Assembly (NCBI GenBank): GCA_964593865.1
Contig: CAZQKE010000060.1
Location: forward strand, 1 to 20,187
Direction of reading: 5' to 3'
Source: CAZQKE01 sp964593865
GTDB taxonomy: Bacteria > Chloroflexota > Anaerolineae > JAAYZQ01
DNA length: 20,187 nt
The notes below the pieces were generated by a model. That model did no database searches, was not told the origin of the DNA, and saw only the letters and a list, made by a program, of their open reading frames with translations. Position 1 is the first letter of the stretch. Every line of letters starts with the position of its first letter. Shown here in pieces: positions 1 through 5,643 of the stretch. The position numbers and the translations under genes are program-made.

Positions 1-1
1 T

Positions 2-610
2 TCGCTGGCGCACATCTATTTCAACGTCACCGCCCAACCCCTGAGCCTGAGCGAGATCGCCCTGCTATACCCCGGCCTGTTGGAGTCGCTGGTCGCCCAC
101 GAGGGGATCGGCCTGCTGGTGGGCCGCCAGGGGGAGGAGGTCGTCATCGTCGGGCGCGGCGGCACGCTGCGCCTCGGTCGCCGGGGGGAACGGGTGGAGG
201 GCCGGGACCCGGTGGCCGCGTTCCTCGCCGCGGCGCAAGAACTGCCTCCGGCGGAGCGGGACTGGGCGGTGGGGCAGATCGCCCGGCTGGCCCGCTTTCC
301 CCACGCCGGAGACCTGATCCTCCTGGGCGCATGGGATGGGGAACGGGTGGTCGCCTTTGAGGAGCAGGTCGCCACCCACGGCGGGCTGGGCGGCCCCCAG
401 GAATGGCCCTTTTTGGCCTATCCTGCCGGGCAACGCTTGGCCGTGCGTGCAATCGGCAATGCCCAAGACCTGTACGCCTTGTTGATGGAGCGGGGGATGG
501 AACCCCGCCGTCCTCTCAAGGCAACGCTTCCAGCAACTGGTCCAAGCGATCCAGCACCAGGCACTCCGCTTCGGGGAAAAGCCGACGGGGATCCAGCAGA
601 ACAGGGGTGA
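2..610 (+). CDS. Alkaline phosphatase superfamily protein (type I phosphodiesterase-like), C-terminal part
   Basis: The frame is open from the left edge of the window to a TGA at 608-610, so only the last ~200 residues are seen and the start lies upstream. The visible part contains LYPGLLESLVAHEGIGLLVG, a VEGRDP motif, FPHAGDLILLG and FEEQVATHGGLGG. This ordered set matches, from memory, the C-terminal half of membrane-associated alkaline-phosphatase-superfamily (type I phosphodiesterase / nucleotide pyrophosphatase) proteins found in Actinobacteria and Chloroflexi. The HxGLGG segment would be expected at the metal site of that fold. The substrate cannot be told. The last ~30 residues are Pro/Gly/Ala-rich, look unlike the conserved part, and overlap the convergent HAD gene by 95 bp. 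The family is fairly sure; the upstream membrane or catalytic part cannot be seen. Confidence 0.72.
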   Translation, partial: SLAHIYFNVTAQPLSLSEIALLYPGLLESLVAHEGIGLLVGRQGEEVVIVGRGGTLRLGRRGERVEGRDPVAAFLAAAQELPPAERDWAVGQIARLARFPHAGDLILLGAWDGERVVAFEEQVATHGGLGGPQEWPFLAYPAGQRLAVRAIGNAQDLYALLMERGMEPRRPLKATLPATGPSDPAPGTPLRGKADGDPAEQG

Positions 611-1220
611 CACCGGCGTTCTGGGCGCCGATCACGTCGGCCCAGTAGTTATCGCCCACATAGATCGACTCTTGGGCCGTAGTACCCAGTCTCTCCAAAG
701 CAACGGCAAAGATGGCCGGGTCCGGCTTGCGAACACCCACCTCGCCGGAGGCCAGCGTCAGGTCAAACAGCGGCCCGATCCCCACCTCCGCCAGCAGCTC
801 GTAAAAATGCTCTACGTCGCTGCGGTTCGTGATCAAACCCAGCCGGTATCCCCGTTTGCGCAACGTGGTCAGGGTCTTTCGACCGACAGGGGGGCACTCG
901 TAGGTCAGCTCGGTGAGGGCAAAACGATCCGTCACTTCGGCGGCCAGGCGATCCAGATCGCCTTCAATGCCGATTGCTTCCAGCAAATAGCGATTGAAAT
1001 GCAGCCAGAATTCGTCGGCGGAGAGATTGCGCCATTGCTCGCGGATGATGGGATCCACGAAATATTCGTGGCGCATCCTCCGGCCACGCCACTCGGCTTC
1101 GGCGCTGAGGGGCTGACCGATGTCGGCGCAAAAGTCGCCGATGATGTCAAAACTGTCCGGCTCGTGGAAGACCAACGTGCCGTCAAAATCAAAAAGAACG
1201 GTGCGAATCGTGTGAGCCAC
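516..1220 (-). CDS. HAD superfamily hydrolase (subfamily IA, phosphoglycolate-phosphatase-like)
   Basis: A 234-residue HAD-family phosphohydrolase, probably acting on a small phosphorylated metabolite in the cytoplasm. All four HAD motifs are visible: motif I DFDGT with nucleophile D11 and acid D13, motif II T131 in LITNRSD, motif III K165 in VRKPDP, and motif IV GDNYWAD with D190 and D195. The helical cap lies between residues ~20 and 100, as in subfamily IA. The GTG at 1220 is chosen as start because AAGAGG lies 5 bases upstream and motif I then falls at residue 11, as usual. A longer reading back to 1316 would cross the -10 and -35 boxes found at 1257-1285, so it is unlikely. The 3' end overlaps the convergent upstream gene by 95 bp. 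The substrate is unknown. Confidence 0.9.
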   Translation of the reverse strand: MAHTIRTVLFDFDGTLVFHEPDSFDIIGDFCADIGQPLSAEAEWRGRRMRHEYFVDPIIREQWRNLSADEFWLHFNRYLLEAIGIEGDLDRLAAEVTDRFALTELTYECPPVGRKTLTTLRKRGYRLGLITNRSDVEHFYELLAEVGIGPLFDLTLASGEVGVRKPDPAIFAVALERLGTTAQESIYVGDNYWADVIGAQNAGVTPVLLDPRRLFPEAECLVLDRLDQLLEALP

Positions 1221-1256
1221 AATGACCTCTTGGACGGGAGAACGTCGGCGGGATGT

Positions 1257-1285
1257 ATTGTAACATCGGCTTGCCCGGATGTCAA
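1257..1285 (-). promoter_or_regulatory. Sigma-70-type promoter of the HAD hydrolase gene
   Basis: On the minus strand there is a perfect -35 box TTGACA (1280-1285), a 17-base spacer and a -10 box TACAAT (1257-1262). This is 11 of 12 consensus positions at the optimal spacing. Transcription would start near 1250 and give a leader of about 30 bases that includes the AAGAGG ribosome site before the GTG at 1220. Confidence 0.75.
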
Positions 1286-1504
1286 GGTTGGACAAGATCG
1301 CCTGGGCACCGGGCACCTTGAGGGGCGTTGTACCGGAATAGCGCGATCAATCCCAATGTGGTGTAATCCTTGCGGATGGACGCACCACGCGACCCGGCGG
1401 CTATGCCGACATCGCGCGAAATGCGACATTTCCCGGTGCACTTTGCCTCGGCGGGCAGAATCCCGAAAGTGCTTTTGCCTCGCCCCCCCGCTCCGGGCGA
1501 GTCT
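1286..1504. other. Gene-free stretch between divergent promoters
   Basis: No convincing coding region was found on either strand between the HAD promoter and the cupin promoter. The only visible structure is a 7-bp inverted repeat, CTCGCCC (1479-1485) with GGGCGAG (1495-1501). It lies directly before the -35 box of the cupin promoter and could be a regulator site or a chance GC-rich palindrome. Confidence 0.5.
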
Positions 1505-1533
1505 TTGCCCCTCCACGGACCGTGTGGTATAAT
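1505..1533 (+). promoter_or_regulatory. Sigma-70-type promoter of the cupin-NTPase pair
   Basis: TTGCCC (1505-1510), a 17-base spacer and a perfect TATAAT (1528-1533) lie upstream of the cupin gene. Start of transcription is expected near 1540, leaving a leader of about 105 bases before the ATG at 1646. I see no recognised riboswitch in the leader. Confidence 0.7.
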
Positions 1534-1645
1534 CGGGAGCATCCGGCCTGTGACCAGGCAAGGAACGCCCCCATGCTGCGGGTGTGTGTCCTTTTGGCAG
1601 GTGTACCGCGACAGACGAACCATCTTGTGATTTTCGGAGCGAGCC

Positions 1646-2008
1646 ATGGCAGTTCAAGTCCGTGATTTTCGAGAAGTTGAGGCCCGGCCTGCCCTGGAGG
1701 GGGTAACGATGCGTGTGCTCATCGGCCCTCAGGAGGGCGCGCCTTTGTTCAACATGCGGCTCTTTGAGGTGCAGCCGGGGCACAGTACCCCCCATCATAG
1801 CCACTGGTGGGAGCACGAGGTCTTTGTCCTGGAGGGCCAGGGGGTCGTTGTAACGGAGCAAGGTGATCTCCCCATTGCGCCCGGTTGCGCCGTCTTTGTG
1901 CCCGGCGGGGAACTGCACCAATTCCAGAACCGAGGCGAAGGCGTATTGCGTTTCCTTTGCCTGGTTCCCCAAGAATGGCTGAGCGCAGTCGAGCCGCCCG
2001 CCGCATGA
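1646..2008 (+). CDS. Small single-domain cupin protein
   Basis: A 120-residue protein that is essentially one cupin_2 beta-barrel. Cupin motif 1 supplies probable metal ligands H51, H53 and E58 (HHSHWWEHEVFVLEGQG). Motif 2 supplies H91 in FVPGGELHQFQN. This three-His/one-Glu set normally binds Fe, Mn, Ni or Zn. Single-domain cupins may be enzymes (dioxygenases, isomerases) or sugar or ligand sensors, and the sequence does not say which. The ATG has GGAG six bases upstream. The stop codon overlaps the start of the next gene (ATGA at 2005-2008), so the cupin and the NTPase are probably translationally coupled from the promoter at 1505-1533. Confidence 0.9.
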   Translation: MAVQVRDFREVEARPALEGVTMRVLIGPQEGAPLFNMRLFEVQPGHSTPHHSHWWEHEVFVLEGQGVVVTEQGDLPIAPGCAVFVPGGELHQFQNRGEGVLRFLCLVPQEWLSAVEPPAA

Positions 2009-2556
2009 GCGACGTGCCCAATCCGGCACGGTTGGCCTTGCTCACGGGGCCGGTCGGCGCGGGCAAGACGACGGCTGCCGAGCGGGTGGCGGGGTTGGCG
2101 TCGCGTCGGGGGCTGACCTGTGGTGGTCTTTTGGCCCCTGCCATGCGTAATGCTTGTGGCTACAAAGTCGGTATTTGGGGGATGGATGTGTCCGCCGGTG
2201 AGCGGCGTATCTTGGCCCGCACCGACCGCGAGCTGGGCGGTCCCACCGTGGGGCCGTACTCTTTTGACCGGGCGGCGTTGGAATGGGCCGTCGGGGTGAT
2301 TGAATCGGCCCTGGGCCGTTGCGATCTGGTGTTGGTGGACGAGATCGGCAAGCTGGAGCTGTGGCAAGGGACCGGTTTGGCTCCCATCCTGCCACACCTG
2401 ATCGCCGAACGGGTTTCCCGCATCTTGGTTGTGGTCCGCCGCTCGCTCTTGGCCGATCTGCAAACAAGGCTCCGGGGAGTTGTTCCGTCGGTGTTCCATC
2501 TGAACCCGGCGAATCGGGAAACGTTGCCCCAACAGATCGTGGATCGCTTGTTCTGA
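2005..2556 (+). CDS. THEP1-type nucleoside-triphosphatase (NTPase_1 / DUF265 family)
   Basis: A 183-residue P-loop NTPase. Walker A is GPVGAGKTT (residues 15-23) and Walker B is LVLVDEIGKLEL, with D112 and E113. The DEIGK(L/M)EL stretch is the hallmark of the THEP1 family of small nucleotide triphosphatases, first described from thermophiles. A conserved C-GG-L-AP segment follows the P-loop (TCGGLLAP). THEP1 proteins hydrolyse NTPs in vitro, but their cellular role is not settled, and eukaryotic members are called cancer-related NTPase. The start is the ATG at 2005, overlapping the cupin stop by four bases. The length matches the family (170-190). Immediately after the stop comes the ~194-bp repeat array. 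Confidence 0.9.
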   Translation: MSDVPNPARLALLTGPVGAGKTTAAERVAGLASRRGLTCGGLLAPAMRNACGYKVGIWGMDVSAGERRILARTDRELGGPTVGPYSFDRAALEWAVGVIESALGRCDLVLVDEIGKLELWQGTGLAPILPHLIAERVSRILVVVRRSLLADLQTRLRGVVPSVFHLNPANRETLPQQIVDRLF

Positions 2557-2580
2557 AGAGTTTACCGATCCCGGCACACC

Positions 2581-3270
2581 TTCGCGGACGGCCTGCTTTG
2601 GCGGTTCCGGGGATTTGAACCGCAAAGGCGCGAAGGGCGCAAAGGGAAGGAGAAAAAGCAGGAAAACCTTCGCGCTCTTGGCGTCTTGGCGGTTCCAACC
2701 GCGATTTTCTCTGTAAGTTGGAACCTTGCGCCACCGGGCCGGGCGTATTCGTGCATTCGTGTATTCGCGCTCAATTCGTGGACGGCCCGCTCTGGCGGTT
2801 CCGGGGATTTGAACCGCAAAGGCGCGAAGGGCGCAAAGGGAAGGAGAAAAAGCAGGAAAACCTTCGCGCTCTTGGCGTCTTGGCAGTTCCAACCGCGATT
2901 TTCTCTGTAAGTTGGAACCTTGCGCCACCGGGCCGGGCGTATTCGTGCATTCGTGTATTCGCGCTCAATTCGTGGACGGCCCGCTTTGGCGGTTCCGGGG
3001 ATTTGAACCGCAAAGGCGCGAAGGGCGCAAAGAGAAGGAGAAAAAGCAGGAAAACCTTCGCGCTCTTGGCAGTTCCAACCGCGATTTTCTCTGTAAGTTG
3101 GAACCTTGCGCCACCGGGCCGGGCGTATTCGTGCATTCGCGTATTCGCACCCGATTCGCGGACGGCCTGCTTTGGCGGTTCCGGGGATTTGAACCGCAAA
3201 GGCGCGAAGGGCGCAAAGGAAAGGAGAAAAAGCAAGGAAACCTTCGCGCTCTTGGCGTCTTGGCGGTTCC
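2581..3270 (+). repeat. Tandem array of a ~194-bp non-coding repeat, about 3.5 copies
   Basis: Units begin with GGCGGTTCCGGGGATTTGAA at 2601, 2795, 2989 and 3175, giving periods of 194, 194 and 186. The third unit lacks 8 bases (GCGTCTTG type) near its middle. Each unit has two halves. Half A is flanked by the direct repeat TTGGCGGTTCC (2598-2608 and 2686-2696). It contains an imperfect 28-bp inverted repeat, 2618-2645 against 2667-2694, with 23 of 28 positions pairing around an A/G-rich loop. Half B contains AAGTTGGAACCTTGCGCCAC followed by a short ATTCGTG/ATTCGCG run. The last copy is half A only and stops exactly at the GGTTCC boundary (3270). Copies are nearly identical, so amplification is recent or homogenised. 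Open frames through the array are artefacts of its composition. Confidence 0.95.
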
Positions 3271-3286
3271 ATTGAACCGAAAAGAA

Positions 3287-3317
3287 GTGGCGACTCAAGT
3301 CGCTCCTTTCGGGCCTG
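3287..3317 (+). repeat. Dispersed REP-like repeat, family 1 (GTGGCGACTCAAGTCGCTCC)
   Basis: The core GTGGCGACTCAAGTCGCTCC is followed by TTTCGGGCCTG and folds as GCGACT-CA-AGTCGC. Related copies are at 8651-8674 (plus) and 18656-18684 (minus), with a weak truncated one at 6577-6592. All are intergenic. Confidence 0.75.
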
Positions 3318-3397
3318 CGGCCGGGCGTCCGCCTACGCGGACGCCCCCGCTTCCGTCTGCATGGCAGGCGCGCACGCACAGGCGGGCGGTCGGCCAA

Positions 3398-3425
3398 CGG
3401 CCCGCCGGGGGCGGTTTCAACCGTT
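3398..3425 (+). repeat. Dispersed REP-like repeat, family 2, copy upstream of tmk
   Basis: CGGCCCGCCGGG is followed by a hairpin GCGGT-TTCA-ACCGT. The same layout recurs at 4089-4116 between tmk and darA, where the stem reads GCGGC-TTCA-GCCGC. The closing pair has changed from T-A to C-G in a compensatory way. Confidence 0.7.
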
Positions 3426-3442
3426 ATTTTCGAGGAAAAGCG

Positions 3443-4084
3443 TTGAGCTTGTTCATCACCTTTGAAGGGCCGGAAGGCTGCGGCAAAACGACCCAGATGC
3501 ACGCTCTGGCAGAGTATCTACGGCGGCAGGGCTTCCGGGTGCTGACAACCCGCGAACCGGGCAGCACCCCCATCGGCGAGCGGGTGCGGGCCGTCCTTCT
3601 GGACCCCGCCCATACCGAAATGAGGGCCGAGACCGAGTTCTTGCTCTTTTCGGCTGCCCGCGCCCAGCACGTGGCCCAGGTCATTCGCCCCTACCTGGAG
3701 CAAGGGGGGATCGTCCTTTGCGACCGCTATGCCGATTCCAGCCTGGCCTACCAGGGCTACGGCCATCGCCTAGACCTGGATATGCTCCGGGCCATCACCC
3801 GCTTTGCCACAGGGGGATTGATGCCCGATCTCACTTTTTACTTGGATGTGCCGGTACGTTTGGGGCTGGAGCGCAAGGCGGGGGGGGCGGGGGATGCTTG
3901 GAATCGGATGGAGCAAAAAGAGGTGGAGTTTCACGAACGGGTGCGGGCCGGGTATCTGGCCTTGGCGGCCCAGGAACCGGAGCGGTGGGTCGTGGTGGAT
4001 GCCCGGCCGGATGAGGAACAGGTCCAGGCGGCCATCCGTTCCGCCCTGGCCGCCCGCTGGATGGAGCAGAAAGGGATGCCATAG
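3443..4084 (+). CDS. tmk: Thymidylate kinase
   Basis: A 213-residue cytoplasmic kinase that phosphorylates dTMP to dTDP in the dTTP pathway. The P-loop is GPEGCGKTT (residues 9-17), followed by TTREPGSTPIGE, the dTMP-binding stretch of the family. The DRY motif is D94-R95-Y96, followed by SSLAYQG. YLDVP (133-137) and the lid region (~142-158) are in place. The TTG at 3443 is chosen as start because GAGGAAAA lies just upstream at good spacing and the protein then opens with SLFITFEG, the normal family start. No ATG or GTG fits: the frame upstream runs into the repeat array. The cyclic-di-AMP receptor gene follows after 77 bases, an arrangement also seen in Firmicutes (tmk-yaaQ). Confidence 0.95.
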   Translation: MSLFITFEGPEGCGKTTQMHALAEYLRRQGFRVLTTREPGSTPIGERVRAVLLDPAHTEMRAETEFLLFSAARAQHVAQVIRPYLEQGGIVLCDRYADSSLAYQGYGHRLDLDMLRAITRFATGGLMPDLTFYLDVPVRLGLERKAGGAGDAWNRMEQKEVEFHERVRAGYLALAAQEPERWVVVDARPDEEQVQAAIRSALAARWMEQKGMP

Positions 4085-4088
4085 CCGG

Positions 4089-4116
4089 CGGCCCGCCGGG
4101 TGCGGCTTCAGCCGCT
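4089..4116 (+). repeat. Dispersed REP-like repeat, family 2, copy between tmk and darA
   Basis: CGGCCCGCCGGG is followed by the hairpin GCGGC-TTCA-GCCGC (4102-4115). It lies in the 77-base gap between tmk and darA and matches the copy at 3398-3425. Confidence 0.7.
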
Positions 4117-4161
4117 GTGGTCTACGCCGAGGGGCAAAGTTTCGTTTCGGAAGGGGGGATG

Positions 4162-4491
4162 ATGAAACTGGTCATGGCCATCGTCAACCGCGATGACGCC
4201 GAACGGTTGATAGATGCGCTAACCGCAGAGGGTTTTCGGGCGACCACTGCCGGGACCAGCGGTGGCTTTTTGCGCCAGGGGAATACAACGATCCTGATCG
4301 GCGTGGCCGATCAGGATGTATCCCGCGTGATCCGGCTGATCCGGGAGAACTGTCATACCCGGACCCAGTTGGTCAGCCCGATACCACCGGCGATGGAACC
4401 CGGGGAAGTGTGCGCCCCACTGCCGGTAGAGGTCCAAGTAGGCGGCGCGACCATCTTTGTTCTGGATGTCCTCCACTTTGAGCAGGTGTGA
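4162..4491 (+). CDS. darA: Cyclic-di-AMP receptor, PII-like (DarA/PstA family, DUF970)
   Basis: A 109-residue PII-like protein, exactly the length of Bacillus subtilis YaaQ/DarA. It starts MKLVMAIVNRDD and carries the family blocks TSGGFLRQGNTTILIGV (residues 32-48), LIRENCHTRTQLVSP and VEVQVGGATIFVLDV. In characterised homologues the GGFL-x-x-GNTT region binds cyclic-di-AMP at the subunit interfaces of a trimer. The downstream partner of the receptor is still not well understood. Two ATG codons lie in tandem (4159 and 4162). The second is preferred because GGAAGG is then at normal distance and the length matches the family. Linkage to tmk is conserved from Firmicutes. The fmdB-like gene converges on it 29 bases downstream. 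Confidence 0.93.
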   Translation: MKLVMAIVNRDDAERLIDALTAEGFRATTAGTSGGFLRQGNTTILIGVADQDVSRVIRLIRENCHTRTQLVSPIPPAMEPGEVCAPLPVEVQVGGATIFVLDVLHFEQV

Positions 4492-4520
4492 ACTCCGGTT
4501 CCTGCGCGCAGCGCGGCTGC

Positions 4521-4922
4521 CTAAAGCAGGTCGTCGCCGCCGCCTGTGTCCATGCCCGTATCCGTGCCCAAATCGGGCATCTCCTTCTCGATCTCTTCGG
4601 GGCTTTGGCCCGATTCAAGCCGGTCTATGACTTCATCAAATTCGGGCGGCATCTCTTCGCCGATCTCTGCACTCATCTTGCGCATCCAACGGGCCATGCT
4701 CTTGGGATCGTTTTCATCCAGGCCGTCCAAGAAGGAAGGATCGGTCAGATCGTCCAAGCGGCTCTCTTCGGAGCGGACCACGGCCACCCGCGAGATCAGT
4801 CGCGTGAGATTGTGCCCACCGCAGTGAGGACAGGCGGGGTTGTCTTTCACCTCGGAAAAGGAGCGGAAAAAAAGGCTCACCCGGCGGTGGCAATCATGGC
4901 AGCGGTATTCGTAGATCGGCAT
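4521..4922 (-). CDS. FmdB-family zinc-ribbon protein
   Basis: A 133-residue small protein whose N-terminus, MPIYEYRC, is the signature of the FmdB/CxxC_CxxC_SSSS putative regulatory family. A single zinc ribbon is formed by C8-x2-C11 and C31-x2-C34. Beyond residue ~45 the protein is acidic, rich in Glu, Asp and Met, ending in Gly/Asp-rich residues, and this tail has no recognisable domain. Members are proposed to be regulators, by analogy with formamidase operon FmdB, but the function is not established. The ATG at 4922 has GAGGTGA five bases upstream. An in-frame GTG at 4931 would fall inside that ribosome site. It has its own promoter and is divergent from gmk. Confidence 0.88.
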   Translation of the reverse strand: MPIYEYRCHDCHRRVSLFFRSFSEVKDNPACPHCGGHNLTRLISRVAVVRSEESRLDDLTDPSFLDGLDENDPKSMARWMRKMSAEIGEEMPPEFDEVIDRLESGQSPEEIEKEMPDLGTDTGMDTGGGDDLL

Positions 4923-4962
4923 GATCTTCACCTCGCAATCCTAAATTCTCGGACCCGCTTCG

Positions 4963-4990
4963 ATTATAGCGCAAACGGGTTCCAGATCAA
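4963..4990 (-). promoter_or_regulatory. Sigma-70-type promoter of the fmdB-like gene
   Basis: On the minus strand, TTGATC (4985-4990), a 16-base spacer and a perfect TATAAT (4963-4968) precede the FmdB-family gene. The leader would be about 35 bases. It sits inside the 89-bp divergent gap with gmk; no equally good plus-strand promoter is visible there. Confidence 0.7.
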
Positions 4991-5011
4991 ATCTGAGAAC
5001 GGAAAAGGCCC

Positions 5012-5632
5012 ATGAACAAAACAGATCCTTTTCAACGTCAATCTACCCCTTTGCTCATCGTCATTTCCGGTCCTTCGGGTGTGGGCAAAGATTCGGTCGT
5101 CCGGCGGATGCAAGAACGGGGCTTGCCGATGCATTTTGTCGTTACCGCCACCGACCGGCAGCCCCGTGCCCATGAAGTCCACGGGCGGGATTACTTTTTC
5201 TATTCCACCGCCGACTTTGAGCGGATGATCGCCCAGGGGGAGTTCCTAGAACATGCCCGCGTCTACGGTCAGTACAAAGGGGTTCTCAAATCCCAAGTGC
5301 GCCAAGCCCTTGATTCGGGGCTGGACGTGGTGATGCGCCTTGATGTCCAGGGTGCGGCTACGGTCAAAAGCATGGTCCCGGCGGCCATCACCATCTTTCT
5401 CACCTGCGAATCGGAAGAAGAGTTGATCGCCCGTCTGCGTGCCCGCCGCACCGAGTCGGAGGAACAGCTCCGACGCCGCCTACAGACGGCGCACCAGGAG
5501 ATGGCACGCATCCCCGAATTTGACTATGTGGTCGTCAACCGCCGCGACGACCTAGACGGCGCAGTGGACGATATAGCGGCCATCCTTCGGGCAGAGCATT
5601 GCCGCGCCGTGCCGCGCCCTGTGGAACTGTGA
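5012..5632 (+). CDS. gmk: Guanylate kinase
   Basis: A 206-residue kinase that converts GMP to GDP. The P-loop is GPSGVGKDS (residues 20-28). The GMP-binding region shows TATDRQPRAHEVHGRDYFF, the equivalent of TTRxPRxGEVxGxDYxF, then EFLEHARVYGQYKG and RLDVQGA. RLRARRTESEEQLRRRL is the lid segment with its catalytic arginines, and FDYVVVN is near the end. The residue after the P-loop lysine is Asp instead of the usual Ser/Thr/Gly. The Ser that follows may bind Mg2+, and similar GKD(A/S) P-loops are remembered from other Chloroflexota guanylate kinases. The ATG has GGAAAAGG upstream. corA follows after 11 bases, so the two are probably co-transcribed. Confidence 0.93.
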   Translation: MNKTDPFQRQSTPLLIVISGPSGVGKDSVVRRMQERGLPMHFVVTATDRQPRAHEVHGRDYFFYSTADFERMIAQGEFLEHARVYGQYKGVLKSQVRQALDSGLDVVMRLDVQGAATVKSMVPAAITIFLTCESEEELIARLRARRTESEEQLRRRLQTAHQEMARIPEFDYVVVNRRDDLDGAVDDIAAILRAEHCRAVPRPVEL

Positions 5633-5643
5633 AGGGGAGCGCA

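Larger units (their letters stand above)
3271..3442 (+). other. Hairpin-rich leader between the repeat array and tmk
   Basis: No gene is present. Three hairpins were found in order: GCGACTCAAGTCGC inside a dispersed repeat (3287-3317); a perfect 10-bp stem GGGCGTCCGC / GCGGACGCCC (3323-3332 and 3337-3346) with loop CTAC; and GCGGT-TTCA-ACCGT (3411-3424) inside a second dispersed repeat. No clear promoter was found here, so transcription of tmk may begin in or before the array. AGGA of the ribosome site lies at 3433-3436. Confidence 0.6.

Noticed and set aside
1221..1316. N-terminal extension of the HAD hydrolase to a start at 1316
   Set aside because: It would read through the -10 and -35 boxes, and the extra residues match no HAD family feature. 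The GTG at 1220 has a good ribosome site.
2581..3270. CRISPR array
   Set aside because: The whole 194-bp unit repeats, with no unique spacers, and no cas genes are present.
2718..3275. Long open frames on both strands through the repeat array that look like a repetitive protein
   Set aside because: The unit of 194 bp is not a multiple of three, so the frame shifts each copy. Both strands stay open because of composition, and there is no ribosome site or family match.
3323..3346. The 10-bp GC hairpin upstream of tmk as a terminator or riboswitch
   Set aside because: There is no T run after it, and no known riboswitch consensus was recognised. It is recorded only as a leader hairpin.
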